Positions 25,168 to 39,196 of a DNA stretch of 64,000 bases are shown here, in pieces. How positions within the stretch are numbered: position 1 is the first letter of the stretch; the number at the start of each line of letters is the position of its first letter. The notes under the pieces are model-generated. The model did no database searches. It saw nothing but the letters and a program-made list of their open reading frames with translations, and was not told the DNA's origin. Origin of the DNA: Lepisosteus oculatus (taxonomy: Eukaryota; Chordata; Actinopteri; Semionotiformes; Lepisosteidae). The DNA lies in the NCBI RefSeq assembly GCF_040954835.1, contig NC_090704.1:14281501-14345500 (forward strand), read 5' to 3'. The position numbers were made by a program, and so were the translations under genes.

Positions 25168-26283
25168 TCATTGAGAAGGCCATTTGGAAACACCTGCGGT
25201 GGACGCAGTCGGTAAGAACTGTCCGGAGATTATGTTTGTGGGCACGCTCAGAATAGGCGCTATAGCACTTGATGTCCGGGTAAGGGAGAGAGGTTGTGCG
25301 CTGAGTAAAGCAGACTGAACTGTCACAGGAGGCCTCAGGAAAGTCTGTGCACTAGAAGACGTGCTGGACACCCCAATAATGTTTTCTATACTGAACGAGG
25401 GTCTGCTGGAAGGCTCCGATTTGATAATCGACGCTGTGCTCAGGCTATTCAACTGCAGCTGGAGACTGGGGCTGAGTTGTGAATTGAAAGCTTTTCTGTT
25501 GAGTTCAGCGGAGGGCAAGAGAGGGACCGCCGGGGGAAGCATTGGACCCACAGGGGGGATGTAAGGGTACTGCAAAGCCGCTGGATGGGAGTAGGCTGCC
25601 GGATGAATTCCATAGTGACGCCCGTAAGGATTCCCGATGCTGTACGCCCCAAAACTTTGCATCATTAGGGCGGTTTGCTCCCTGAGAACATCTGGCTGGT
25701 GTCTCTTGAATCTTTTCCGTCTTCTGAGAAAGCTGCCGTTGTCGAACATATCTTCCGACTGGGGATCTAGAGTCCAGTAGTTGCCCTTGCCTGGGTTTCC
25801 CGGCTCCCTTGGGATTTTGACGAAGCAGTCGTTCAGGGACAGGTTGTGTCGGATGGAATTCTGCCAGGCTGGAAACTTCTCTCTGTAGTAGGGGAAGCGG
25901 TTGCTGATGAACTCGCAGATCCCACTAAGGGTTAATTTCTTTTGCGGGCTCTGAAGTATAGCCATGGTGATGAGCGCGATGTAAGAGTAAGGTGGCTTCA
26001 CCAGGCTGTTTTTTGGTTTGCTCTGAATGGGCGCAGATGCGGTCTCCTGGCCGTCTCCCTTGGTCTCTCCTTCGGCTGCGCTCTCACAGGGGCTCCCCGT
26101 CAGCTCTTTCACCCCGATCTCCTCCCCCTCTTCGCCGCGGTCGTGAATTCCCTGGCTCTCGCAGTCGCTGTCCCTTTCCATCCCCTCGTCGCCTTCTCCG
26201 ACCACATCGATATCCACATCTTCAGCTGTAAGCACCGTCTGACCGGACATGTCGTTGGCACTGTTGCCTCCAGACAGGGTCAT
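25168..26283 (-). CDS. foxd3: foxd3, forkhead box D3 transcription factor, intronless
   Basis: A 371-residue protein in one exon. The N-terminus [20 protein letters not shown] and the next motif [12 protein letters not shown] are diagnostic of FOXD3. An acidic, E/G-rich stretch spans 28-85. The forkhead domain is at about 95-190 ([10 protein letters not shown], recognition helix [13 protein letters not shown] 142-154, wing [10 protein letters not shown]), with a basic RRRKRFKR at 187-194. FSIENIIG at 297-304 is the eh1-type Groucho/TLE-binding repression motif, preceded by a possible SUMO site IKSE (287-290). The end is KWPSQ (human KWPAQ). Alanine and glycine runs of the mammalian protein are absent, as in other fish. 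The ATG at 26283-26281 is chosen: the codon just before it is GTG, so an upstream M is not real. In vertebrates FOXD3 acts in the nucleus in pluripotent cells and neural crest. It is encoded in the same direction as alg6. Confidence 0.98.
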   Translation of the reverse strand: MTLSGGNSANDMSGQTVLTAEDVDIDVVGEGDEGMERDSDCESQGIHDRGEEGEEIGVKELTGSPCESAAEGETKGDGQETASAPIQSKPKNSLVKPPYSYIALITMAILQSPQKKLTLSGICEFISNRFPYYREKFPAWQNSIRHNLSLNDCFVKIPREPGNPGKGNYWTLDPQSEDMFDNGSFLRRRKRFKRHQPDVLREQTALMMQSFGAYSIGNPYGRHYGIHPAAYSHPAALQYPYIPPVGPMLPPAVPLLPSAELNRKAFNSQLSPSLQLQLNSLSTASIIKSEPSSRPSFSIENIIGVSSTSSSAQTFLRPPVTVQSALLSAQPLSLTRTSSAIAPILSVPTNIISGQFLPTASTAGVSKWPSQ

Positions 26284-26830
26284 CACAGCTTACTTTACTG
26301 AAGAACAAACGAAGGTAAGTGCCGTGGCCCGTCTGGATGGGATCGGATGTCAACAAATTCTAAATGCAGGTCAGATCGGCCTGCCAGTGAAACTTAAACT
26401 TTAGAAAATATTTCTCTAGCCGCGAAGCGCCTAGCTAAAGTTGTAACAGTCTCGTTTGCTTCACGCCCGCTCACCTTCAAATCGTATTTCCCAGTAACTG
26501 AAACTGGATTCAGAGTGGGGAGTAAAGATGACACATGCTTTAAAGCCGGTTTTAAGAACTGTCTGATAGATTACTTTTCAGTTAAAGATATACTATCAGT
26601 GCCGTCACGTGATGGCCTGACGTCAGACTTCCCCCTGTTAAACCATGCAAACTGGAGTTGTTTCATGGATTTGTCAACAAAGGGACAGCGGTAATACCAC
26701 TTGCCACTACATCCCTACTTTATTCGTCTGTCATAGACCATTTCACAGTAGCAGTTGGGGGAAAAAAGACAACTGGCCTGCTTGATTGAAATCTCCGTAG
26801 CAGTTATGAATTAACTCTGCAGCTCTAAAA
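26284..26830 (-). promoter_or_regulatory. foxd3 5' UTR and proximal promoter
   Basis: Immediately upstream of the start codon. At 26606-26611 is a CACGTG E-box and at 26618-26625 a perfect TGACGTCA CRE-type palindrome, within 20 bases of each other and about 330 bases from the ATG. CpG frequency is higher than in the flanks. No TATA box is evident at a fitting distance. Assignment as promoter rests on position and motif cluster. Confidence 0.55.
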
Positions 26831-29800
26831 CCAATTTTGGCTAAATCAAATTGTGCTGAAAGACGATGAGCGAAAGCGTCTGCATTTTAAGTTCATTAAA
26901 CCTCTTCGCAGCTACTCACCGTTTCGTCTTCAATAAATATCGCGGGCAACGCGTATAAAGCCAGAAAAAAAAGTACAGGAATTAGCAAATATTCCTAATG
27001 AGAAGAGGGATGTTTATGCGCTGAAAAACTGTTAATACGTGGAAATTTTTGGACATTTGCCGTGTAGTTAGAAACCAAGATTATGGTGTTTTCGGCATAA
27101 AAAATAATGTTAATCTTAGTTGAACTTGAACATACAGTGCAAGTGCTGGAGGGTAATCGATTAATGTATTACATTCACCAAATGAAAAGGAGAAGGGGAA
27201 AGGCGTGCGATGATAATGGGAAACTATAAAGAACTCCTAACGGGCTCTGCAGAGGTGTTAACGACCTAATCATTGCTGGAGTTAGCATATGAAAAAGTAG
27301 GAAATGAGAGAGTAGGTGAATTTGAAGAGTCTATTCACAACAATGAAGGTAAGCAAGTCTTGTCAGTAGGATGTTTTCCATGAAAAGGATGCAAAAACGT
27401 ACACAGAACTTCATACGTTTCCTGCGAGAAAACCGTTTAATATCAGTGACACAGAGGAGGGAAAAACAGAACCACCACACAACTTGTCATAAAAACATAA
27501 AAGCCTTGACTTTAAAATGACTGGTTCTTTGTATAGATTTCACAGACCTCAGAAAGATTAAAACCTTTCTCTATCCCAGTGTAATTTGTAATTAATTGTA
27601 ACAATACGCACGTACCTTTTAAATGATTTTTTTTGTCCTCCGAACAGTTTTCTTGCATATTGAGGTAAACGAGTTTATCAGAATGTTCGATAACTTTTAT
27701 ATTGTTCTATTTGTGTAGCCCAGAGAAAAAGAGTACAGGAGCTTTAAATTCGTTATCTGTGTGCCACTAGCAATATAACTTCCTATTGATTTGGTCTGCA
27801 AGTCTCCTCCTGCCGTAATGAAAATATCTTTAATTGACAACAGAATCAATTATTCTTACCACCCCTCTATTAGAACTAACAAAAATGTGTAAATGACTTT
27901 ACGATGGGATCTGAGCAGCAGTTAACTGTGACAAGGCTTATTCTGTACCGAACAAAATTCTTCAGGCCTCTGCTGGCGAATGAATTAGACGTCGTAGTGT
28001 ATTGTGGTTGCGATGGAAGGATTTTCTTTATTTTAAATAACTTGAAAGCGTCACTTGTCGCAATTTCCAGTATTTTTTGGACACTCTGTGCAGTTGGCTA
28101 AATTAAGCTAAATAAAAATGAATTAAAATAAGCACAAATATTACGGAGATGGGAGTTCATGCAAGGTTTCGGATTTCATATCAATATGTATAAAAGTAAT
28201 ATTGTTGTTAAGTATGTTGTAGAGATGTCTTTTTATTAAAATGCAAAAGGTGTACTAAGTATTATAAGGACCACGTTCTTATCGAGCATTAACAGGAATA
28301 CGTTTTATGTTTGGATTTGCATTTTCTGTTCGGTAGATTTCGTAGGCTACACTCGATAAAAAAAACTCTTAATTACCAGGCAATAACTGTAATGAATATG
28401 AAATGATATGTAATAAAGCGCCCATCTGTTGAAAAGGCAACGAATGACATTTGGACAGCTTAATATTTTGTTTATTGTATTTAGATAAAGCGTTATAAGT
28501 TGTTTTTGACGTGAATGTAGTCTAATACAATTAAATATAAAATGTATAAAGGTTGTTATTTTCATTTGAGACTACGTTGCGAGTACAAATCTATATATTA
28601 TATAATACCCGTTTTAGTAACCTAATATTCTAATACTCGTTTTTCTTATAATATTCTTCGTATATTTTGTTTGTTGTTGTAATTCATTCTATTTAAAAAT
28701 AAAGGGAATAACGCGATGTTCCTTGCAAAGTGCAGTATACACGATGTTTAGCAAATATTAAGATATAATCCGAAACACAGCTCCTCCTTCATGAAACAAC
28801 TCCACAATGCAGTGTATCTTTTATTCTCCAGGCAGAAGATAAAAAATCACAACTGTAATTCGGCATCTCGTTGATTCGTTTATTTTCTACATCACAATAA
28901 AAGTCGTGTTAATTAAATCATATCATCGTTAATAATAATGGGGCTTGAGTCAAAAGGAACGTTTCCCCCAGATTAAGTATGTATTGTACTAATCTGGCTC
29001 TGAGGCGGGGTACCATCTGACCTGTGTGATCTCCACTCTGTCAATACCGGCTACTTAGCAGATGAAATTGGTCTCCTTTCAGCAAAACCCAACATTTATT
29101 TTACACGTCGTTTGCTCATTCAACGTTTTAAATACTTTTAGTTCCTTTTTAAAAACGTGTCACCATGTACAACAATATAGCACATAGTAGAACTAGCAGT
29201 TCGTTGTGTATCAGGGCACACCGAAATATACACTTTTAACCTCTTTTTTGAAGGATTGGACAAACTCGTTATATTATGCTATTTAATGTGGGCGTGTATT
29301 ATTATCAATTTAGACACATCATTTGTGAAAATGGCCTTACAGAGATAGCAATTCTTGACAATCAGGCAATCTAGAGATGCCCCCACAGTGTAAACCACTT
29401 ATTTCATAAGGAAAATAGAATCTACTTTACTTAAATTTAATAGCCAAAATATTTGCTTCGAATCCATTCTCCGTGTGGAGTTTCGCGTGGGTGGAGTAAG
29501 GAGTAGCAAATAAAACTTAAGAGTGGACGGGAAATCCCGTAAAGACAAGAATGCAAAAGTATGTGAGAGAGAAACACATTTAAAGGGATTCTTGAGTCTA
29601 TTTCAGATCTTTGTCTTTCAATTTCTGTGTCATAGGGTTTTGAAAGAGAATGTTATCGGCCTTATTGTTGAAAAAGTAGATAAAATCCGTCCTCTTAAAC
29701 TGATCTTTTGAAGCTTCATAAATCCTGTTTTATAGTCTCGCAGTTTGTTAATGAAATGTACATTTAAGCACATATGCACGGCTTAGCCCGACAAAACCTT

Positions 29801-32800
29801 TTAGAATAATAAGCTAACTCTTTCCAGCATGAACCTATTAGGGGACGCTGCTACAGCAGGTGACGGTGCGGATACAGTCTCTGGATGTGATAACCAAGCA
29901 AGGTCAGAAACAGATAGCTCGCAAATAGTAATACGGAATAAGATTTATGCCTAATTAAATCTGAGAAATAAAGAAGGAGGGTGGCGGCGGAAGAGCAGGA
30001 TAGAAAACGTGTCTCTCCAAGGTAGTAGAAAATAAAAAGAAAATCGGAGGGTAGTCGTTGAAGGCTTTACTGTGTTGAATAATGGAGTGCCACTAGGGTA
30101 GATGCTTTCTAAAGAAGGTAAATAATCACACAAAAATGTTTGAAATGTACGATTTCTGTACCTTTCTGTGTTTTCTCCCCGAAAGAATGAAAGTGTCCTG
30201 ACTGCAGTGAATGGAAGGTACTGGAAATGATATAGGAGCTCTGGATTCCCAAAACACTGTCATGTAATCGCTTTAGAGAGCTAACCTGGAATCAAAGGCG
30301 TCCTCTCTCATCTTTTTAAAACCTCTTCCTTCAGTAAATAAGTTATGTAAAACTGAGAGCTGAGAAGGATTAAGCCTTTTGGCATTAAGCGAAGGCTGTT
30401 TCTGTCTCAGGTGTTATGCCTTTGCATGGATTTTTTTTTATTATTCTATGGGCCTTTTTTTATTCCGACTTATAGGGATTCTGAGAAATCGATTTGAAAT
30501 CAGTCTGAGCTGATATGAAATGAAATGTGGGGGTAATGTAAAGACTATGTTTTGTATGAGAATTACCAGCAAGTTCATAGTCCTTACTTATAAAGCCGCG
30601 GTTTCGTAATGATGAGAGATGGACAATTTCGTCAAACAGCTTTTATTGTGGTCATAAGAAACACTTCTCCATAATTATTCGTTATTCCAGGTGTTTTTTT
30701 TTAAGATGGGTCACAGTATTGATGCATTCTATAGTTTGTACCTGGCATGGGCCTTATTTAATCTTTAATTCTACTATGCAGAGTACGGTGACAAATCAAT
30801 GAAAACATGCATTTTAATATTGTGCCGAAATGAAACATCTAAAAACGGAAATTTTACTTTAGCTAAATGTTCAATTTGTACAATAATGATGAAGAGAATT
30901 ACTATAGTTCGTAGAAAATAAGATTTTTATGAAAGGCAACTCATTTAATTAAGGACGAGAGCGCAGTTGGGGGCAGAAAGCTAGTAAAACTGTGATAAAT
31001 TAATGGCATTGTTAGCGCGGTTTTAATTACGGCTATTATGTTAATTATTTTACATCAACGCAGAATTATCAGCATGTCAGATTTAATCAAAACGAGCTAT
31101 TCTCTGGAAAATTGTTCTTTTCTACTCCGAAGGGAAGTGTCTGCGTCATATTTGCGTTAAAAAATGACTTTTCATTGAAATGTAATCCTTAATGCGATTT
31201 TGTATGGTCGACACCGTGATTCCCTCTAGGCTATACCCTCCAGAAGGCAAAATCTCAGCTTTTTTTTAGGAATTCTCCATTTTCACCCCCTTGAAGAACC
31301 CACTCTATCATCCTGCAACTTTCTGTCAAACAATATGATGTTGCTCATTTTTAATCTTCTCTTCTGCAAAACCATAGGCGGCTCACCGTCGCAACAATGT
31401 CGGGGACAAAACAGAAAATGTAGAGATGTCGCGCATCCCCGTAAGTTTGAATAAGGACATAATGCAATGGTTTTCAAAATCGGCCCTGACAAGATACTCG
31501 CTTATAACTGAAACGAAAATCACAAATACGAAAGAAAAATCTTAATTTTGTCTGAATCAGATTTTTTTTTCGGAAATCAGCATATATTTATATTTGCCAC
31601 TGATGGCTTGTTTCAATAACGTTAATGTTAATTTTGAATAACAATTGCAATCTAAACACACAGATGCTGAATAAACACAGTATGCTGCAGTTTACACGAT
31701 GTTTTCTTTTTTAAATACATTATAAATGTTCAAGCAGACTTCAACAGTCAACATGACGTTTAATTAAACGTCGATTTCGAGTGACGGGAACATTACCATA
31801 AGTAATAGTTTTATTTTGCAAAATTAAGTTATAGTTTAAAAAATAGCGTTAGACTAAGAATGATTTTTATGGATTTACAACTGGGAAAGACGTATTCTTG
31901 TCTCGTTTTCGTTTTTGAAGGAATACAGTCGTTTAATTTACCTGTAATAACATCAATCCATAACACAGTCCTTTTTGTGTTGTATGTCACCATATTATTC
32001 TTTATTGTGGTTCAGATATATGTGTCGATTAATGAGTCTTTCACAGGTATTTCGATTGCCCTATAATATTTCTTTCCTAAGGTATATTGGAGTATACCTG
32101 TGCAAAAACGCGTAATTCGGGATGCTGGTATTAAAAATAACTTTCTTATACGTGGGGGGTTAGAATTAAATGAAGGATTCCTTTTCACCCTGAAACAGTT
32201 TCATTCAGAACAAAATCTACTTTCTTGGCGTATAATACTATTAATGCTCAGAATAATGATAGACTTGTCTGTGACTGAGGTCACGAGGTACTTGGACTGT
32301 GGAAGACTTGTGCGCTCTGTTAAAAATCGTTGTCATTTAGATAGGAGGAGGTCATATTAACATGAGTCTCTACGCATCGAATTCAGTAGGTTGTAATCTA
32401 ATATGCAAAACATGTTTGCGTTCGAAACATGGTCAGATAAATCGTGAAGGTTTCGTATGTAGTAATTGAAACACTGGTCTAATTTGAAATGTTGATGGAG
32501 GTGATTTGATATTATTCGTGCCCAGCGTATTTACTTTTGGAGCAATACTTTTCCTATTCCTTTTGAGAAATGCTAAAGACATTAAAATAATCCAAAACAC
32601 CGTGTTAGAAATAAGGGAACCTTAACTACTGGTTCATTCATTTTGCAATGTCTGATATATTTACCACTGTATTAAAATATTAAAAATATTGTGAGTGAAT
32701 TGGTATGGTATAACTGTTAAAACAAACACATTCAACCAGGAGGTTTTCGGTAGTTGGCCCCGAAAGAGCAAATTTTCAGAGAAGGTGCACATTGGAATGG

Positions 32801-33147
32801 AGTGGTGCCATAGAAAAATTACACCTTGAGATAAATGTGTTGGATGCATTTGCATGCCAACGTGTCTTGCTATGTAAGAGGTGTGTGAGGTCTGAGGTGT
32901 GTTTTTTGTCATTCAGATTAAGACGACTGGTGTAGCACATTAACACTACCGAGGAAGTGTTATTTGATAACAATGGCTTAGAAAGTGCAAAGACCTCGAT
33001 TATTTGGTTTATTTTGAGTTTTTAAGCAACAGGGGACCACTGCTCTTGGCGTACATTTATTGGGGTTTAAAAACGTAGAACTCAGTACAACAAAGGCGGT
33101 TCGAGTCGAGGAGCTGCGTCAGCGTGAGATGGGTACAAATAACAAGC
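26831..33147. other. Gene-free region upstream of foxd3, proximal part
   Basis: No exon, RNA gene or clear transposon is recognised. The patch about 30955-31150 is notable: it contains several homeodomain-type TAAT/ATTA cores (TTAATGGCATTG, GTTTTAATTACGGC, GTTAATTATTTTAC) and GCGCAG/GCGCGG words, the style of a conserved developmental enhancer. 28730-28870 and 29815-29900 are similar but weaker. These are judgments from composition only. Confidence 0.35.
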
Positions 33148-33210
33148 AGAGGTTAACTCCATGCTGAAAAGTAAAGAAACACGATGTTTCGGCAGTTGAA
33201 TCTTCCTCAA
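33148..33210 (+). repeat. Degraded copy of the GGTTTATTCCATGCTG repeat family
   Basis: Reads GGTTAACTCCATGCTGAAAA, then AAGAAACACGATGTTTCGGC and a CTTCCTCAA stretch, aligning with the 18880 copy with several changes. Confidence 0.65.
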
Positions 33211-36200
33211 ATCGATAGCATTTCTGCCCTCACACCTGCACGTGGGCCATTTTCTCTTTAGAAACTGTCCTTAAGAGGATGCTGTCTTTATGTAATGTAA
33301 TGTCATTACGACGCTGGTAGATATTTAGAAAATACTGTGAACCTAATATGCAGGTATTCTTCATTATTGTATAGTATGTTTTAAGGAGATGAATGTCAAA
33401 GTGTTGCCAATGAACACACAAGAACTACGCTATAGCATAATTACTACTTTTAAAACAAATAAAAAAAATGATCTTTAAACCTGAAACAAGTTTCAGTGTG
33501 TGTGAGAGAATGCAAGTGGTTCCATACAATTTGTGTTTTTGTTTCTTATAACATTAAGCTTAAAGTAGAATTTTGTATAATGACCCCTCATAAAGTCATA
33601 AAGTCTTGGTAAATGATGTGAAGAAAAGCAAATGAGAACATGCAGTGTAATTCCTATATATTTATTACTGGAATATTGTACACCTGGAATTGACAATTCT
33701 TAAATAGGACATTAGGGATTTAAATGTATAAAACCAGTCAAAGCTATAGTGGGATTTGTATATTAAATGGCATTTGTGCAGGTAAAAGGCCTTATCAATT
33801 TCAATTCTTAACATTAACAATTCTTGGATGAAATTGACACTCCCCTTAAGTTAAAAACAATTTGCTAGAGAGTTAATTAAAAGTCCGTTATCTCAATTAT
33901 CAGATAAATACACAATCTGAAAAACACTATTTCTTAAATCTCACATCATCTTAGAAGACACAAGTTTAAACATTTGTGAATGTTGTGCTTTCTGATCAAC
34001 ATACATTTGCCTGGAGATTATATTTATGGATTTATCATTATAATTGAACAAAAAATAGTCCTTAGAGAGAGCATTACTATTTGCATCTTATTTATATATG
34101 GAATGTAGCCTTGCAGACAAGACATTTCAAGTATTTTGGAACCCAAAATGTCAGAGAATTGGCAGCATTTTAAAATGAGATCACACTTAGTATAAAATAG
34201 GAATGTATTTGACAGCAAACAAATGAAACTACTCACTGTTAGTGTATGTCTCTGATATTGACAACACTCTTCAATCATGAGAACAAAAAGTTTAGGAGAA
34301 CTTTGTTAAGGTTAAAAATGGCACGCATAACATGTCAGAAAACATTTTTGTACAATAATCTCTCTGAAACTCAAAGTTCAAAAGTTTCTTGAATGTCAAG
34401 TTACACTCTACAAACCCCATTGCGCTCTGAGAATGAATAAAGCAGTGAATAATAAAAAAGGGAAAAATTCAAATCGACAGAATTCTAAGGTAAAGAGGAC
34501 TAAATACTTTGATAAGAGTTTGAAAGGTTTTGTTAAATTAGTACCTATGTCTCTTTTCATATCTATGTTCATATCTGTGCAAGACTGTCTTCTGCAAACA
34601 AATCTTAGAGCTCCTCTTGGTGTGGATAACTGTGCTTGTAATGTAAATTGCCTTGAAATAAAATTAGAAAATGGTAGCGCCAAATATCTCCTGTGCTGTG
34701 TGTGAAAATCACTTCCCAGAATCCTTTAGTTCTCAAAGGGAAAATTCATGAAGTATTACATGTCACTTTTGTGGAATATCAGCTCAGTGTTTTGACTGAG
34801 TATTTTGCAAAGTAATTGCTGTATAATGTGAATACTTGCATATCCACATTTTATAGCCATTGAGTAAATCTTGGGCTTGGTGCCTATTGTATATCAGTGT
34901 CGTATCTGTTTCCATTTCAGATTCCAGTGTCATGGCATGAAACCTTGAGTGTCATGGTCTTTAATTTTGGTTAAAGGAAACTGTCTTCCTTTAACCTGGT
35001 AATGTGGCAACTTCTGATAAGCAGTGGAGCTGACCTTTGAACTCAATCTTCTGCTGCTTATTGATGCATACATATCTATAATATCACAGTAAATTACATT
35101 CAATTTAGTAAGGCTCATTCTAATAATCTGTCAGAATTTCCGCCACTATGTTTTACCCACTTTCCTGCTCACCTCTAAACCCAATTATCTGAATGAGGCC
35201 TGATTAGAGAAAATCTTTGGCTGTGGAAAGCATAGCTTATAATACTGTAATCCTGTAGTCCTTACTGGAGATTCATTGAGGTCTCCCACCAGGGCACTGT
35301 GGAGGACCACTCACTGCCTGAGAGGCCTAATGTGAAGATGATGTTGCGGTTAATTCTGTTAATCATGGCAGGGTTCAACTGGTTATTGTCTGTCAATGAT
35401 TGCATTCCACAGTGTTCTGAAATATTATCATATTATGTTTCATGTTGTACCAAAATCTGTGTCCTGGGCTACAGATCTTTATTTAACAAGTTTTATTTAA
35501 CAGGTTCAATAGCATATGTAACATTGTATCCACATTTCTATGCATGTTCTGATTTTATAGCTCCAAATGAGTTACCCTCTTCTTGCAGGAAGTAATCCCG
35601 TTTTTCTCTTTATTTGATTTAATCAGTATCAATAAATTTTATGTCACCTCCAATGGTGATTTATAACCACTAACCACCATAATATACAAAAAAGAAAACT
35701 GTGGAATTACTTAGAGCAACAGTAGTATTGAATCTAATTTGAGCCACTTGGTTGTGATGAGGAAGGATATTTCAGCTCTCACTGTCTTGGAATCTTAAAA
35801 TACAAACTTAATAAAATCAAAAGTATGAGATATTTTAGGTTCTTTTACACTATACATTATATGGGTTTCTGAGTGCATGACCAATGACCCTGAAAGCAAT
35901 AGATCATAAGTTATGTGTGGAATGGGAGCGTCTCAAAAATGTATATTTATTTGGAATTACAAATTAAAATCTTAAATGTGCAGCATATTGTTTAAATGTT
36001 TGTATTCTTTTTCGAACAGAAAGGATTGAGGAGTTCTCTTCAATAGCTTGTACATTCTATTTGTGCTAAAGGTGTTCTTTTTGTAATAGTTTACAAAGGC
36101 TTTCCCCTTTTGCATAAACTGTACTTTAAAGCATTCTTCAAATGCAGCTTTGTAACCTTCTACAATGGCAAATATTGTTTAGTAACAAAGAAAACAAACC

Positions 36201-36340
36201 CAAACAGTTATATATGAAGTCCAAAGTCATGCACAAGAACATCAATATTTTACATCTCTTCAGATTTCTCTTGAAAGAGACGATCAATGGCTCTTATTCA
36301 TTATCCTCTTGTATGTCTTTTAGGTTTGGCCTTTGTCATT
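33211..36340. other. Gene-free region, nothing recognised
   Basis: AT-rich sequence with scattered short open frames, the longest about 98 codons (35299-35595, +), none resembling a known protein. No repeat family is recognised. Confidence 0.5.
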
Positions 36341-37000
36341 AGCAAATCATTCTCCTCTTTTGAATCCCACATAACTTCTTTGCCCTGTACTTTTACAGAT
36401 GCCTTCAGGCTATAAATACTAATGAAATCTCTTTGCTTAATTTGATTTTGCTGGTACACTTGCAGTTATAGCCGAACTTTCCCACGAGAGAAACTGATTG
36501 AACATTTCAATTCCTTATGGAAAGGGGAAAACATTCCACAGAACCGAACAGATAATTTCCATAATTACCGAATTTGCAGCCTAATGACCTTCCAGAACAA
36601 TAAAAAGATCTCTTGTTAATTCCATTTCTGTTGCTGACATTCAAAAGATTCCTATCTTACATGTTGAGTTTCACAAGATAACAAGTGTACTTTCTTTTTC
36701 ACCAAAGACCAGTCCATTCAATTATCCCAAATGCATATCTCTCTGAAAATTAAAGGGATCTGTCTCCACTTTAACATTTCTTTTTCTTTGCAAAGGTGGA
36801 TTATTTATGGTCTTCCTTGATTCCAAGGCTGAATTTTTAAGGCAATCAATTTTCATATTGCATTTTGAATGGTGGGCTTGAAATGAAGTGCGGAATAATT
36901 AAAAAGATCACAAGTACCCCCTCGCATATAATTATGACATTTCCTCATCGCATCAAAGATTTGGTTATGATTTAACGTGGAGCAATCTTAATCCACTTTT
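36341..37000. promoter_or_regulatory. Candidate distal regulatory element
   Basis: A 650-base island of balanced, non-repetitive sequence, about 10 kb upstream of foxd3, with dense short binding-site-like words: CTTTGTCAT and CTTTGC (SOX/TCF-like), GATAA, AATAATT and TAATGA (homeodomain-like), and GGAATGTT-type words. It has no coding potential. It is a visual candidate only; conservation must be tested. Confidence 0.3.
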
Positions 37001-39196
37001 CTGTGATAGTGGTTTTCAGCACACAAGATTTGTGATAAGGTTACATTTGCAAAAAAGTGGGCTACGAAGATCTGTTATTAAAATACAAATATTTTGTCTT
37101 AAATATTTTTCAGTATTTTCTCATCCATTTTCATTACTCTCGCAGAATTGGAGCCTGTCTCAACAGGCACAGGATGCAAGGGGGCCTGTAACTGTAAAAA
37201 GTAGTAAATAATAGCAATAGTGAACGTTAAACTGTGTGCTTTTTTCACAAAAATAGCTCACTTTAATGACACAACAAGCTTTCCTGATTTGAACATTTGA
37301 ACAGTTTTAACACGGTGACGATTTATAAATAACTTTGATTAGTGAAAGAATGACTGTTTTGTTAAAAACATCCTGAACATATACAGCGATATACACATAT
37401 AATACAGCCTGTCGCAACTGGAAAAAGCTTTGTACTGGATTTGTGCAGATTTGAATTAGCAGGTCTTTGAGGCATATTGGAGAACAAACACAGAACTGTA
37501 GAATGCAGTGCATAGGATGATATTAAACAGTATTTTAAAAAGCCTTTTATTTTCATTATTTTCTTAAAACATAATGTATTATTTACAGCTAATGCTAGTT
37601 TCCTTGAAGCCATTTAGGATCCTGTATAATCTTTCTTAATAAAGTTCAATATTTTTGTTAGTGTATATCTGTCATAATAAAAGTATACACATCTCTTATC
37701 CAATAACAGCACTTTTTTTGTTTAAAATGTTTGATTTCCTTTTTTTACTGCTAAAAGGGAGAAAATGCTTTTTATTGCAATATTAAGAAATGTATGATTT
37801 CTTCATATTACACTTTAAAAGCAAACAGAAAATTATGAAAACATTTTTTCCTAATAATTATGATAAATAAGGGGTGTCTAAATGGATTTGATACAGTAGC
37901 AGAAGACAACCTCTGATACATTAATTTTGTCTTCTTAGGTTCGTGTTGATTAATAGGTTTCCATTGCAGCTCCATGAGTTTACACAATTTATTAAAATAT
38001 ACTGTCCTAAGAAAATATAACAGTGGAAATAACTACCTGTCACTGAGCAAAATCGTGAAGTGTGAATTTTTATTGATTAGTTTCTTATGGCATACTAAAA
38101 TTATATTTATATCAGGTAAAGAAAGATTTTCCAAGCCTTATTTAGTTTTGTTTCCCTGTCATTGTGATTTATTTAGCTAAACAGTGTATTGTCCTGTACT
38201 TATGGTGACCGGTACTTAGGAAAAACGTAACTATAAAAATGAAAACTGTTGTGTTTGAAAAGAGAGCAGAGTCTTTTGAGGAGACATAAGCAACTTGCAT
38301 TATACAGTATTTCCAGGCATAATAGTATTTCTGAATAATTATAAAATAGACAACAAGTTACTCCAGCATGAAGCAGGTGTTAATACCTGTTTATGCTAAA
38401 CAACTCAATAGCCCTTAAAGAAGAAAATGATTTTAATATAAGTGCCATTTCTGGACTTTTCTTCTCCATTAGGCGACACAAAACGCAACCAGAATAAGAA
38501 ACCCCAACACAGAAGCGATTCCAAGTGTCGAAAAGGTGTTTTAGTGTCAAAATGATTCACAGGACAGCTTTTAAAGCATCCTGCTCTCATGCCAAATGTG
38601 CCCTGATGTTTCTCTCTCAAAAAAGAGCCGATTTCGAATCTCATAGTTATGTTTAAGTGGCAAACGTTCAATGTAATGTGTTTCAACATGTTTTGTCACC
38701 AGCGTAATAATGACCTTCATACTCTTCTGAAGACTTTCAGTAAATAAATTGTAATTTTAGGATACAACTATTTTACTGAAAGGCTTTTGAATCTCCCCAC
38801 ATGAAAACAAACAAGTGGACTTTGTTTTATGTCTTAAGTAAATCTGTAGCTACTGTATATAAATTTGTAGGTATAGTATACAAAGAGTACCTTTTTTGAA
38901 GAATTAATTTGCTTCTAATTGGCCTCATCCTGTAGGTCCTGATGATAAAGTCAATTAAGAATACTAAATCTTTATTAATTTCCTATGCTAAAAGTATTTA
39001 ATTTTCAAGTAAAATTTATATTTAATACTGCTATTATGCAAAAACCTGATGTGCATTACTGTGATTTAAACATATAATTCCACGTGAACTCAATATAGTT
39101 ATAGAAGTTAATAATTTATTTTTGTCGTTACATATATATGAGTTTTTGAGTAGTTATAAATAATACAATTACATGTACGAATCTTATTGATAATAG
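37001..39196. other. Gene-free region, nothing recognised
   Basis: AT-rich DNA without a supportable gene, RNA or repeat family. The open frames around 37307-37613 and 38405-38689 on the minus strand show no known domain. Confidence 0.5.

Noticed and set aside
26284..26286. A one-codon longer foxd3 start (MMTLSG...)
   Set aside because: The codon at 26286-26284 is GTG, not ATG; the real start is the ATG at 26283, matching the MTLSGG start of FOXD3 proteins.
25942..26301. 119-codon plus-strand open frame opposite foxd3
   Set aside because: It is an antisense shadow of the GC-rich foxd3 N-terminal coding region, with no domain.
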